The translations under genes and the position numbers were made by a program. From Echinicola jeungdonensis (GTDB lineage: Bacteria > Bacteroidota > Bacteroidia > Cytophagales > Cyclobacteriaceae), in contig NZ_JAUFQT010000001.1 of the NCBI RefSeq assembly GCF_030409905.1, positions 580,001-644,000 of the forward strand: DNA of 64,000 nucleotides, given 5' to 3'. Shown here piece after piece: positions 28,715 to 38,487 of the stretch. The notes below the pieces were generated by a model. It was not told the origin of the DNA. It saw only the letters and a list, made by a program, of their open reading frames with translations, and searched no databases. Position 1 is the first letter of the stretch. Each line of letters opens with the position of its first letter.

Positions 28715-29863
28715 ATGGAAAATAATTTCATCACCATAAAGAAAGGCATTGGCATCAATCCATTGGGATTATTTCCCTCGGAGGAAAACCAAAGATATGC
28801 TTCACCTTGCCACCAATTATCTATCAATGCCAAAGGAGATTGGGCAGGAAACATTGAACCCGAATTATGGAAAAGGGTGGATCAATACATTCAAGGGGAA
28901 GGCCACAAGGCGGAACGGTTTCCATCGGAAGCCAGATTGCTATCTTATTTGATCCAAAAAATGGACCTCAAGGCTCACCCCCATCAAATGATCAATGCAG
29001 CTACATCCAGGGGAAGCATTGATTACCTTGTCCAAACCCAACGGAAACACTCCAAATTACCTGTATGGACTTCACCTCATTCCACCTTGGGTTTTGCGAG
29101 TAGTTGGCCGGGATTACTTCATAGCTCCAAATCCCCATTGTTTTTTCAGTCTTCCACTTGCAGCAGTTTTGGACTTACACTTCAAAATGCTTTTGCCTGG
29201 CTTAATAGTGGAATGGCTGAAGATTTTATCGCAGCAGCGGTAGAATGTCCCACCGGGCCGTTAACTATCGACCAGATGAAATCCATTAGGATTTATGCCC
29301 CATTTGGAAATGAAATTGATTATCCAAGCCGTTCCATGGATTTTAATAAAGCTCAAAATACCATGGTTTTGGGGGAAGGGGCTTATGCTTTTCAGTTAAG
29401 TAAGGATAAGGGAGAAGGATTGGCCTTACTTAAAGGGGTTGGGTCTTCAATAGAAAAAATTCATCATTCAACAGAGTTATCCCCCAATGGAAATTGCATT
29501 GTTGGGGCTGCTCAAAAAGCAATGGATATGGCGGAGATCAGTCATGTCGATATGATCATTGGGCACTTCCCTGGAACCAAACTTGGGGACCTTGCAGAGA
29601 AAACTGCTTATGAAAGGGTTTTTGGGGATAAGGTGCCCTATACCATTTCCAATAAATGGAAAGTTGGCCATTCTTTGGGATCCAGCTTAGCTGCCAATTT
29701 GGATCAGGCCATTTCTATTCTTCAAGGTCAATACCTTCCTGAAATGCCTAATTATGTCCCAATTCCAAAAAATGTGCCTGACAAAATCGAGAATATTTTG
29801 ATCACTGCCCTGGGATTTGGTGGACAGGCCATTAGTGCGGTAGTAGGCAATATGGAGGGGTGA
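28715..29863 (+). CDS. Beta-ketoacyl synthase family protein in the biotin cluster
   Basis: 382 residues with thiolase-fold condensing motifs: nucleophile in STCSSFGL (Cys149), HFPGTKLGDLAEK (His284, cf. HGTGTxxGD-E) and KWKVGHSLGSS (His319, with Lys314). The Cys-His-His triad places it with FabB/FabF-type decarboxylating synthases, although it is shorter and has an unusual N-terminus. It follows bioD by 112 bp on the same strand and may help build the pimeloyl chain for BioF; a general or secondary fatty-acid role is the alternative. No acyl carrier protein is nearby. Confidence 0.82.
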   Translation: MENNFITIKKGIGINPLGLFPSEENQRYASPCHQLSINAKGDWAGNIEPELWKRVDQYIQGEGHKAERFPSEARLLSYLIQKMDLKAHPHQMINAATSRGSIDYLVQTQRKHSKLPVWTSPHSTLGFASSWPGLLHSSKSPLFFQSSTCSSFGLTLQNAFAWLNSGMAEDFIAAAVECPTGPLTIDQMKSIRIYAPFGNEIDYPSRSMDFNKAQNTMVLGEGAYAFQLSKDKGEGLALLKGVGSSIEKIHHSTELSPNGNCIVGAAQKAMDMAEISHVDMIIGHFPGTKLGDLAEKTAYERVFGDKVPYTISNKWKVGHSLGSSLAANLDQAISILQGQYLPEMPNYVPIPKNVPDKIENILITALGFGGQAISAVVGNMEG

Positions 29864-29898
29864 ATATTATATGGGGATTGCACTCCTTATTATTCTTA

Positions 29899-29921
29899 GG
29901 TCCTGATTGTAAATCAGGACC
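29899..29921. repeat. Perfect 10-bp hairpin between convergent genes
   Basis: GGTCCTGATT and AATCAGGACC flank a 3-nt loop (GTA). It lacks a T run on either strand, so it is either a weak bidirectional terminator for the ketosynthase and MazG-like genes or a REP-like palindromic element. Confidence 0.5.
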
Positions 29922-29977
29922 AGCTTAACGGCTATAAAACACCGTAATTTCGAAAGACTTAAATTCCGCACAACACG

Positions 29978-30304
29978 CTATTTCAACTTTTCATTACCCT
30001 TATGCCGGTCTTTATCCCGGATATTTTTCTTTTCAAAATTCCTTTCCAATGCCTGAGTCAAATCAATCCCGGTTTGATTAGCCAAACAGATCAAAACCCA
30101 AAGTACATCTGCCATTTCATCCCCAAGATCCTTGTTTTTATCACTTTCCTTAAAAGACTGTTCCCCATATTTCCTGGCAATGATCCTGGCTAACTCCCCC
30201 ACTTCCTCCGTTAAAATGGCCATATTGGTCAGCTCATTAAAGTACCTTACACCAACGGTATTAATCCATTCATCCACTTTTTTCTGCGCTTCTTCTATTG
30301 TCAT
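29978..30304 (-). CDS. MazG-like nucleotide pyrophosphohydrolase
   Basis: 108 residues, one MazG-type all-alpha NTP pyrophosphohydrolase domain. The metal-binding EEVGELARII (ExxE) and LGDEMADVLWVLICLA (ExxD) segments are intact. Such proteins hydrolyse dNTPs or damaged nucleotides to monophosphates. It follows the ModF-like ATPase by 87 bp on the same strand, probably in the same or a neighbouring unit. Confidence 0.9.
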   Translation of the reverse strand: MTIEEAQKKVDEWINTVGVRYFNELTNMAILTEEVGELARIIARKYGEQSFKESDKNKDLGDEMADVLWVLICLANQTGIDLTQALERNFEKKNIRDKDRHKGNEKLK

Positions 30305-30391
30305 TTTATTTAAATTAGATTATAAATGCTTTAACCTAACAGGAACGATTTTACAAAGTCAACATTCTAACTTTTAAAACCTCCCAAATTT

Positions 30392-31906
30392 CTAAACCTT
30401 TTTAACGACTTTTCCTTCTTCAAGTACCAATTCCCGGTCAACTACCTGGGGAATGTCGGCTTCATAATGGCTAACATAAATCAAGGAAACATCAGGGTGA
30501 CGACCAATATGGTCGATGGTCTGGCGGAAAAGCACCCTTTGCTCATCATCCATCCCCTGGGCTGCTTCATCCAATATCAGCAAAGCTGGTGATTTTATCA
30601 TGGCCCGAGCCAACAAGCAAAATCTTTGGTTTTCCAATGAAACCTGGTTTAATCGCAGCTTTGCCACCTGTTCTATTCGGAATAATTTTAACCAGTCAAG
30701 GGCAAGTTGTTCCTGATCAGGGCTTGTTTTTTTGTATAGCCCAATGCTATCAAACAAACCAGACAAGACCACTTGCAGGCAATTTTGGTTTTTGGGAAAA
30801 TACCGGACCAGTTCTGGTGAAACAAAACCTATGGGCCTTTTGATATCCCAAATAGTTTCTCCAGATCCGCGTTTCCGGTCAAATAATTTGATGTCATTGG
30901 CATAGGCTTGAGGATTTTCTCCATTGATCAAGCTCAACAAGGTAGACTTTCCAGCTCCATTATGGCCCCGCAATACCCAGCATTCTCCCTGCTTGATTTC
31001 CCAATTTACCTTATCGAGAATAACATTTCCATTATATTGAATATGGATTTGATTCATTTTGACTAATTCTTGATACATCTCAATCGGTTTTTTTTCAATG
31101 AAGGCATCCAATTTTTGATGGTCAAATTGGGATAAAGCGGCATGATGGACCAAGTCAGAGGGATGAAAAGCGGTTTTTTCCACAGCCTCCAAAATTTTAC
31201 CATTTTCAATAATGGCCACATGGGTTATGGCATCCGGAATTTCTTCTGGGGAGGTTGTCATTATCACTTGAATGCCTGATGCCACAATAGCATCCAATAC
31301 TTCATTGAAGTGCCTCCTGGTTTCCACATCCAAGCCAGTTAAAGGTTGGTCCATAAGAAATAATCTGGGGTTTTCCAGCAAAGCTCCGGCAATAGCCAAC
31401 CTCCGGGATTCACCATTAGACAACTTGATCAGGGATTTGTCCCTCAGTTCATTTAGTTCAAGCAAATCCATTACTTTTGCTACATCCCAATAACCTGGCA
31501 GAGGAGCCTCCACTTGGCCCAAATGTTCCACTACAGTGGCTGCCTCTTCAGATTCGTAAGAATTGAACCTTTGCTGGTAATAAAAATTCTGGATGTTGGA
31601 TTTATTTTTGAAGGTATATTTCTGGGAGACCACAGCAATCAAATCCCTAAAACTATTTATTTGCCCTTTAGCGGTCATTTCTTTTTGATAATCCTGTGCA
31701 AAAGGTCTGACTATCCTTCCCTCCACCAAATTGGTATGTCCTAATAGTGTATCCAAAAAGGCGGTTTTTTCTGATCCAGAGGCACTCAGGATGGCCCAAT
31801 GTTCCCCTTGACGCATGGTATAATCCAGTCCCTGGAAAATGATCCGGTCCAAAAACTTTACTTTGGCTTTTTCTATTACAAAAACGGTCTCCTTATTTTT
31901 GTTCAT
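30392..31906 (-). CDS. Soluble dual ABC ATPase, ModF-like
   Basis: 504 residues with two nucleotide-binding domains and no membrane segment. NBD1: Walker A SASGSEKT (41-48), signature LSNGE (162-166) and Walker B FLMDQP with Gln187 where the catalytic Glu normally sits. NBD2: canonical Walker A GHNGAGKST (314-322), degenerate signature VSLENQ and canonical LILDEA. The arrangement resembles E. coli ModF. No permease or molybdate gene is adjacent, so a non-transport role is likely. Confidence 0.85.
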   Translation of the reverse strand: MNKNKETVFVIEKAKVKFLDRIIFQGLDYTMRQGEHWAILSASGSEKTAFLDTLLGHTNLVEGRIVRPFAQDYQKEMTAKGQINSFRDLIAVVSQKYTFKNKSNIQNFYYQQRFNSYESEEAATVVEHLGQVEAPLPGYWDVAKVMDLLELNELRDKSLIKLSNGESRRLAIAGALLENPRLFLMDQPLTGLDVETRRHFNEVLDAIVASGIQVIMTTSPEEIPDAITHVAIIENGKILEAVEKTAFHPSDLVHHAALSQFDHQKLDAFIEKKPIEMYQELVKMNQIHIQYNGNVILDKVNWEIKQGECWVLRGHNGAGKSTLLSLINGENPQAYANDIKLFDRKRGSGETIWDIKRPIGFVSPELVRYFPKNQNCLQVVLSGLFDSIGLYKKTSPDQEQLALDWLKLFRIEQVAKLRLNQVSLENQRFCLLARAMIKSPALLILDEAAQGMDDEQRVLFRQTIDHIGRHPDVSLIYVSHYEADIPQVVDRELVLEEGKVVKKV

Positions 31907-31977
31907 GTCTTGTGATTAATAATACCCCCAACTAAAATACCCTACTAGGTTAAGCAATGGATCGATTGTGCTTTTGA

Positions 31978-32014
31978 GTAATTTTTCACATGATCCTTTT
32001 GGAATCATGAAAAA
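31978..32014. repeat. Imperfect inverted repeat between dtd and the ABC ATPase
   Basis: AATTTTTCA and TGAAAAATT, extended by ATGATCC/GGAATCAT with small bulges, flank a TTTT loop. It lies downstream of dtd and upstream of the ABC ATPase, without a T run past the stem. Terminator or regulatory hairpin. Confidence 0.4.
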
Positions 32015-32094
32015 TTCGGCCGTTGTATAATTAGAAGATGAATGAAAGAATTTGAATTCATCCTGGCAGTTGAAAAGTTGGTTTTTCGGATATT

Positions 32095-32547
32095 CTAAAC
32101 TTTATTTTTAGTATCAATGGTTATGGTTACCGGTCCATCGTTGACCAAAGCAACTTTCATATCAGCTCCAAATTCTCCCGTTTGGATGTTTTTCCCCAAT
32201 TGATTTTCCATTGCCTTAATAAATTCCTCATATAATGGGATCGCTACATCCGGTTTGGCAGCTTTGATGTATGAGGGGCGGTTTCCTTTTTTAGTACTGG
32301 CATGAAGGGTAAATTGACTGATCAGCAGCACTTCACCATCCACATCGATTAAGCTTTTGTTCATTACTCCTTTTTCATCCCCAAAAATCCGGAGATTGAC
32401 AATTTTTTTGCTCAACCAATCAATATCTGTATCATCATCAGCTTCTTCTATTCCCAACAAGACCATCATTCCCTTGCCGATTTGCCCCTGAATGGTCCCA
32501 TTAATTTTTACCGAAGATTCAGAAACACGCTGAATAACTGCTATCAT
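32095..32547 (-). CDS. dtd: D-aminoacyl-tRNA deacylase
   Basis: 150 residues, full length. Family motifs are SQFTLHASTKKGNRPSY and the Gly-cisPro segment NDGPVTI near the C-terminus. The enzyme removes D-amino acids and glycine mischarged on tRNA. Monocistronic, divergent from a polytopic membrane protein. Confidence 0.96.
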   Translation of the reverse strand: MIAVIQRVSESSVKINGTIQGQIGKGMMVLLGIEEADDDTDIDWLSKKIVNLRIFGDEKGVMNKSLIDVDGEVLLISQFTLHASTKKGNRPSYIKAAKPDVAIPLYEEFIKAMENQLGKNIQTGEFGADMKVALVNDGPVTITIDTKNKV

Positions 32548-32583
32548 TGTACTTATATTCCTTTTTTTAAAGTTTGAAGATAA

Positions 32584-33798
32584 TTGATTCCAGGGAAGAA
32601 CTATAGTTTTCTAGATATCATTTTGGCCATGGCCTTTACGGGGCTGGGTTTTTGGAGTTTTTCCTTGTTCCAATCTCCTCTAAACCATGAGCTCAACCCA
32701 TTATTTGATGCCAATCAGTATCAAAAGGCATATTACTATTTCCGGGGTGACAGCAGCCATTATTCCGTCAATTTTCCTTTTAGCGTCCGGCTATTTGTTC
32801 CCTGGCTCGCCGCCCAACTTCCAGGGCAAAGTATGATGGGAAACTTCAAGATGGTCAACTTATACTTTGGGCTTTCCTGGATACCCATTTGGTTTGTGTT
32901 AGGGCAAAAATTGAATTTGGAAAGGTATAAAATATGGATTGGCTGGTTTTGGATCAGCTTCCACTGGGTTGGAGTGTTGAAGGCCAATCTTTCAGACCCC
33001 ATAACAGTAGATGTCCCCCTCTATACCTTTCAATTGCTTTTATTATGGCTCCTTATAGAAAAAAGAAAAACAATATGGTTGTTACTTATCTTGGGTCCTA
33101 TAGCCACACTTCAAAAAGAATCCATGTTAGCCATTTTACTGATTTTAACTTTATTTCCAGGCCTAAAATGGCTAATAGAGGAAAAAAAGGAGGCTTTTTT
33201 TGCCTTATTAGGAGCATTTATCCTCAGTTGGGTAAGCTTAAAAACAGCTACTTTAATTTTTCCTCAAGCCAATGAAGGTAAAAATGCTATTATTAATATT
33301 TTGAATTATACAGCAGGGTTGTTTGGTCATCCTGATTTGATTTTAAGGTGGATATGCTCCATAACCCTGGCATATGGCGGGTTTCTGTGGGCAGGAATTT
33401 GGAACAGTAAAAAATTGAAAGCAAAATATGGGGAAGTAATAATTCCCCTAGTTGTAGTTTATGTTTTTTTCAGTTTGTTTGCAGGTGGGGATTTTACCCG
33501 GATTGCTTTTTTGGGATCAACCTTTGTGATGCTATTTTTACTGGATGCCCTTCCCCTCAACTTCAAACAATGGGTTCTATTGTTTATAATCAGCCTACCT
33601 GCTATGCGGTTAACGGGTTTTCTCCCAGATGGCGGGGCTCAATTTGACCAATGGAAAACCTGGTATCCGGAATTTGCCCCCTGGAATTGGCTGGTGATTT
33701 ATTTGGGCTATACGCTTTTGTTGGCTTGGGTAAGCTGGAAGTGGTTTCGGATAAAAAACGGAAATTATTCCACATCAACTTCTTCATCAAATGCCTAA
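32584..33798 (+). CDS. Polytopic membrane protein, possible GT-C-like
   Basis: 404 residues with about ten hydrophobic segments. The first luminal loop contains HYSVNFPFSVRLFVPWLAA, reminiscent of the loop after helix 1 in GT-C-type membrane glycosyltransferases, but no DxD signature is clear. No family name is assigned. The start is TTG at 32584, immediately after an in-frame TAA; the next ATG (32629) would cut into the first helix. Confidence 0.65.
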   Translation: MIPGKNYSFLDIILAMAFTGLGFWSFSLFQSPLNHELNPLFDANQYQKAYYYFRGDSSHYSVNFPFSVRLFVPWLAAQLPGQSMMGNFKMVNLYFGLSWIPIWFVLGQKLNLERYKIWIGWFWISFHWVGVLKANLSDPITVDVPLYTFQLLLLWLLIEKRKTIWLLLILGPIATLQKESMLAILLILTLFPGLKWLIEEKKEAFFALLGAFILSWVSLKTATLIFPQANEGKNAIINILNYTAGLFGHPDLILRWICSITLAYGGFLWAGIWNSKKLKAKYGEVIIPLVVVYVFFSLFAGGDFTRIAFLGSTFVMLFLLDALPLNFKQWVLLFIISLPAMRLTGFLPDGGAQFDQWKTWYPEFAPWNWLVIYLGYTLLLAWVSWKWFRIKNGNYSTSTSSSNA

Positions 33799-33858
33799 AT
33801 TATTTTCCTAAAAACCTACCTACAAAATGTATGTTTCAATTACATAGAAGCTACCTAT

Positions 33859-35151
33859 TTACCGGAGCCAATCCCAGCGATTTGCCCAATCCAACAAAGC
33901 CTCATTACGCCATTTGAGTACTGTTTTGGCGCCCTGCCAGATTCCGTCAAACAATTCTGGATCTTGCGGGTCCGTGTACCAATTTGGGCCTAATTTATAA
34001 TCAATGGGTGAAGGTTTACCTGGCCAAATATTGTTGACAACAAATTCCCCAGTCTGCTTAGGAAAACCTGGAATTTCAGATGTAACCGAATAGGACAAAG
34101 TTTCGGTTCGCTTTGGGGCATATTTAACCGCATAGTCCCCATCCCCTAGGTAAAAACCACCCCACTTTTGCTCACCGATTCCAGCTTGTACCGTCATTGT
34201 AAAACAGGCCGAATCTGCGGGAATGTTCAGTTTTGGCCCTTTAAAATAAAACTCTACTACTGAATACACCTTTACGGTATCTCCTAGGGTGGTATTTCGA
34301 TGATAGACCTTTTTTGGACTGTGGTTAATCTTCTCATAACTTCCGCCCCAATTGTCTCTTTCCGGGTAATTGGGGTTACCATCCATCATATAGAGTAATG
34401 AGGGGGAATCCCCCATTTTAACTTCTCCTTTATAACGGTTATCATCATAATCTTTTCCCAGATATCCTGCGCCCTGAATGAAATTATCATAATAGTTTTC
34501 ATTTTTCAACCTTTCGGGTGCTTCATTATTCGAAAAGAAGCCCCTATACGTAGCATTGGATTCAATGATCCAAAGGTCAGGAAAGTTTTGTGCGATGTAG
34601 GAATAACTGTTGACGCTCCATTTTTTATTGGGACCTCCAATCCAGTAAATTTTTATTTTGTCCTTAATTTCAGGTGCATCATGCAATGCTTGGGCTAAAT
34701 CATCCAGGCCACCCCATACGAGCACCCATAGGGGCCGGTCACTATCTTTCTTTGCACATTGGATGATCCAGTCTGAGCCCTCTGTGGATTGCATGTACCC
34801 AACAAAGGGAGCACTACCCTGTCGTCCTTGTTTGGTTACGGAGCGTAGATATGCTGGTGCTGCAAGGCCTTTCTTATGTTTATTTAATTTGGGCAGGTCT
34901 TTTTCATAGAGGTCAATCATGCGCAAAATTTCCCCTTTTGATCCATCACCGTAAGAAGGAGAAGAAATGAGCCCTTCAACTTCAAACATGTCGCTGTACA
35001 TCAGTAAATGTGCCATGGATTGATTATCGTCGGGATCTGTTCCTCCAATATCGGTACTAACCAGAATACGGGGCTTGACCGGCACAGGCTGTTGGGCGAA
35101 CAAGGCTATCCAACATGTAGATAGTGAAATAATCAAAATCAGCTTTTTCAT
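33859..35151 (-). CDS. Secreted Sde182/DUF1593 nucleoside-hydrolase-like protein
   Basis: 430 residues from ATG 35151. Signal peptide MKKLILIISLSTCWIALFAQ. The metal-site motif STDIGGTDPDDNQSMAH (about 29-45) is that of the nucleoside-hydrolase fold, as in the cellulose-binding Sde182 (formerly DUF1593) family; WVLVWGGLDDLAQAL and IYWIGGPNKKW follow. The C-terminal part (about 330-430) is a beta-rich domain. Probably periplasmic and active on sugar conjugates; the true reaction is not established. It follows the DUF4955 protein by about 55 bp. Confidence 0.88.
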   Translation of the reverse strand: MKKLILIISLSTCWIALFAQQPVPVKPRILVSTDIGGTDPDDNQSMAHLLMYSDMFEVEGLISSPSYGDGSKGEILRMIDLYEKDLPKLNKHKKGLAAPAYLRSVTKQGRQGSAPFVGYMQSTEGSDWIIQCAKKDSDRPLWVLVWGGLDDLAQALHDAPEIKDKIKIYWIGGPNKKWSVNSYSYIAQNFPDLWIIESNATYRGFFSNNEAPERLKNENYYDNFIQGAGYLGKDYDDNRYKGEVKMGDSPSLLYMMDGNPNYPERDNWGGSYEKINHSPKKVYHRNTTLGDTVKVYSVVEFYFKGPKLNIPADSACFTMTVQAGIGEQKWGGFYLGDGDYAVKYAPKRTETLSYSVTSEIPGFPKQTGEFVVNNIWPGKPSPIDYKLGPNWYTDPQDPELFDGIWQGAKTVLKWRNEALLDWANRWDWLR

Positions 35152-35205
35152 TGGTTTTCTTTTGGGGTAAAGTTTTTTCAACAACTATTGCTTTTCCACC
35201 TAATT

Positions 35206-38200
35206 CTAATTTTTCACCAACCAGGCCACCACCGGAACTTCCATGGTTGCCGCAAGGGTGTGGAGCATGCCTCCTTTAACTTCCTTTTTCATTTCTGTTA
35301 TTTCCCCGCTAGTTGGATCGATCCACTTTAAGGTATATCGATTTTGATCATCCGTTAAATCAATTTTTAGCTCACCGTTTTGTAAAAAAAGGACATAACC
35401 AGTTCCTTTTTGGCCAAGCACATATAAGGAGGAATCCAGGTTTTTTGAAGTCAAAGGTTTCATAATGGCGGCATCTCTAAAAAATCTCTCCTCCTGGATT
35501 TCAGGAAGTTCGGCCAAGGATCCTCCACCTATAAAAACAGCCCAATCTTTAAAGGGTACCCCCCTTCTGGAATAAACAATGGCTTTTTCAGGGTACTTAG
35601 TACGAAATTCCTGCACTGCACGATAGATTTGATCAAAAGAAGGCTCCCCTGGATCAATTAAACGGGCATATTGCCTTCCTGCTAGATTTTGACCTCCCTC
35701 AGGAGCATACAAACTACCGTCTTTCCGGTATTGCCATTGAATAACATCAATGCCATCCACTAAAGTCGACAATTTGGGATCTTCCAGAATAGCATCCTGT
35801 ACATCTTTCGTTCCAGGAAGCAAAACCATCACCTCTTGCTGGTTTTCCCTTTCCCACTCTCCAATCACATCCAACCAAAACTGAACAAAGTGCAAAGGCC
35901 CTGTATATTCCACTCCCAAATGGTGAATGATATTGGTGTTGCCCTTAAAATTGTCCAGACTTTTTTTGATATAAGCCCGGTGCAGGGTGTTTCTAACCTG
36001 GTGGGTCGTGTCATAAAATGATTCTGCCATATACACCCGCTTATCTCCGGCATAGGCTGGGGGTTCGGCAAATCCGGATTGATTAATATTATTCGCTGTC
36101 CTCCAGGGATAATCTGCCCAATGCGCCGCTTCTTCAAGAATATTGTGTTGAAGGTAATGTTCCTGGATATAAAGCAAACCATTTTGATCAGCCAGGTTGG
36201 CAAACTGATTCAATCGCAACCAGTACCAGGTGTTCCATTTGGTCAAGTCGTATTTACTTAGCCGGTCATAGGCTTCGCCCTGTCCACTTCGGCTAAAAGG
36301 CTGTTCATAAAATGGTGCCCAAACATCCGCATCAGCTCTGCGACTACGGGAATGGTCATCCCTCCTTCTTTCGTACCAAAGGGCAGGAAAGCTTTGCATA
36401 GCCACAACATCATGTTGGAGCATATCATATACCAATGTATCCAAATTATCCGTCAGCCCCCGGCCAATTCTTCCCGGAACAAACCGCACCAGGTTGGGAG
36501 ATGCACTCTCTATATCATTTGGCCTTGTAGTCCCCCTCCAAAGAGAAGTTCTATCCCTCTTTCCGGTTAATACCTGATTTCCACTAAGCAGCCATCCATT
36601 TTTTATGCTTATGAAAGCTCCCTTTTGATTCTTTTTTGGTGACTTTTGAACTACTTTCGAAACAACTTGATTCACCATCTTTGCTTCCGAAAGCTCAGAA
36701 TGAATAGGATATTTTTCTACCATCTGATCAATCCAGCCTTCCATGGTTAGGTCCGGATACTTTGACTGCTCACTCAGCTGGGCAGCTTGCTCGGGTGAAG
36801 GCTTATTGGTTCTGCTTGTTTCATACTGAAGGATTTTTTCTTCTTCAGGAGATGGCTGCCCTGTCCGGGCCCTCAATTGGGCATAGAAAAGGCTTTCTGG
36901 CTTAACAAATTCGGTTGCCAATTCATGATGACCTTTTCCGTAACCCTGGGCTTTATAAGCATAAGCCCAATTTTCTGCCCCTGGAGGAGAGGACAAAAAT
37001 ATCTTTGCCGCTTTTGATTGCCAGATCAGGGAGTTGGCGGCGCTCCACCCCCCGCCTTGTCCATCTACGTCGCGATAGGCCAAACTGATATTACCTCCAT
37101 CAATAGATACCTTGTCAAACAGCACACCACTTGCCCAGCCACCAATAGTACCGCTAAAGTTATAAGGCATGTATGCATGGCATTGGACAAAGGCATTGGG
37201 GCCTGGGGTTGTAAAACCTACAGAATAAGCATGAAAAGCATATTCTGAATAACAACGCTGAAATAGCACCTGTTGCCCAAGAGTCTGGAACGCATATCGA
37301 CGGTAACCACCAATCTGCCCCACAGGGGCCAACGATTTACAGTCCTCTACCGTAATACGGCTAGCTTTTTCCCAAATGGCCACTGCTGAACTTACAAAAT
37401 GTTCAGCAACCATTCTCCGCACCCAGGAATCCCGTACATTTTCCATCGTCACGGCCATCCATCGATGGTTTTCATCTTTTTCATTCGACGGGTCAAAAGC
37501 CGATATACACCGGAGATTTTCCACCCCCACCTGGCTGATCTGACCCTCCCAACTGTATTTGGCCACACTCCCCCCGCCATATTTCGGGTCAAGGGAATTA
37601 GTTAACGGTACATCAAGAATAATAGATTGAGGCGACACTGCTACTACCTCCCTGAACCAATTTTGGTCAAAATCTCCTGATTCCCATTTTGTAAGTGGAT
37701 AATCGACATGGATCCCTATTTTATCAGCTCCAATATCTTTAATCCATTTTTCTGTAGATGGTCGGTTCACGATAACGCTATCTCCCACCTTAAAGGAATG
37801 AGGGCTATCGAATGTCAGGGTTGTTGCATTTACCGGGAAATGGGATTTTACCAAAGGAATGGGATCCTCTTTTTTAAGATTGTTAACGCCCGCAATTCTA
37901 ATAAGGGTTTGGCGATCCACTCCTGACCCTATCAATAAGGATCCGTCTTTTCCTGACCCGCTTCCGCGCAACACTACTCCCGAACTCCGGATGGTCAATC
38001 CACCAGAAATTTCAAAAGTACCCTTTTCCAAAAGCACTGTTCCCCGAAACCCATTATCATCCAGTGGTAAGGTAGCCACATAATCAATGGCTGCCTGAAT
38101 TTCTGCGGTAGCATCTCCCCTTTTTGGTCGTACAATAACCTTTACGGGGACATCGGGTATTGGATTTTCGGAAAGCATATAACCACAAAAAGAATAATCA

Positions 38201-38361
38201 GGAATCTGGTCGCCATCGCCCTCCACCTTATAAGATAAAATTCCGCCCTCATTTATTTGGATTGGAGCATTCGAACTCGTTCCTGATTGTGCTAATAAGG
38301 TGACTGGTAATGCAAAAGCAAATAAGCCTAACAACAAATTCATACCATATTTTACATCCAT
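35206..38361 (-). CDS. Large secreted DUF4955-type right-handed beta-helix protein
   Basis: About 1051 residues from ATG 38361 (MDVKYGMNLLL); an upstream TTG is less likely. Signal peptide ends near LLAQS. The N-terminal half has pectate-lyase-like features: RPKRGDATAEIQAAIDYV, LEKGTFEISGGLTIRSSGV and repeated short beta-helix rungs (about 80-450). The C-terminal half (about 600-1050) is an unassigned domain matching no fold recognised here. Such proteins occur in Bacteroidota polysaccharide loci; lyase or hydrolase activity is inferred. It sits between GH43 and Sde182-like genes. Confidence 0.82.
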   Translation of the reverse strand: MDVKYGMNLLLGLFAFALPVTLLAQSGTSSNAPIQINEGGILSYKVEGDGDQIPDYSFCGYMLSENPIPDVPVKVIVRPKRGDATAEIQAAIDYVATLPLDDNGFRGTVLLEKGTFEISGGLTIRSSGVVLRGSGSGKDGSLLIGSGVDRQTLIRIAGVNNLKKEDPIPLVKSHFPVNATTLTFDSPHSFKVGDSVIVNRPSTEKWIKDIGADKIGIHVDYPLTKWESGDFDQNWFREVVAVSPQSIILDVPLTNSLDPKYGGGSVAKYSWEGQISQVGVENLRCISAFDPSNEKDENHRWMAVTMENVRDSWVRRMVAEHFVSSAVAIWEKASRITVEDCKSLAPVGQIGGYRRYAFQTLGQQVLFQRCYSEYAFHAYSVGFTTPGPNAFVQCHAYMPYNFSGTIGGWASGVLFDKVSIDGGNISLAYRDVDGQGGGWSAANSLIWQSKAAKIFLSSPPGAENWAYAYKAQGYGKGHHELATEFVKPESLFYAQLRARTGQPSPEEEKILQYETSRTNKPSPEQAAQLSEQSKYPDLTMEGWIDQMVEKYPIHSELSEAKMVNQVVSKVVQKSPKKNQKGAFISIKNGWLLSGNQVLTGKRDRTSLWRGTTRPNDIESASPNLVRFVPGRIGRGLTDNLDTLVYDMLQHDVVAMQSFPALWYERRRDDHSRSRRADADVWAPFYEQPFSRSGQGEAYDRLSKYDLTKWNTWYWLRLNQFANLADQNGLLYIQEHYLQHNILEEAAHWADYPWRTANNINQSGFAEPPAYAGDKRVYMAESFYDTTHQVRNTLHRAYIKKSLDNFKGNTNIIHHLGVEYTGPLHFVQFWLDVIGEWERENQQEVMVLLPGTKDVQDAILEDPKLSTLVDGIDVIQWQYRKDGSLYAPEGGQNLAGRQYARLIDPGEPSFDQIYRAVQEFRTKYPEKAIVYSRRGVPFKDWAVFIGGGSLAELPEIQEERFFRDAAIMKPLTSKNLDSSLYVLGQKGTGYVLFLQNGELKIDLTDDQNRYTLKWIDPTSGEITEMKKEVKGGMLHTLAATMEVPVVAWLVKN

Positions 38362-38487
38362 TTTCAGCAATTTTTTGGCATTTTTTTTTTACAAAGCCCC
38401 CTAACAAACATTAATAAAATAATAATAAAATTGGCAATAAGGTAGGCGTCCAAAAACTTGGTCATCCTATTTTGCTTTCACATTTCC

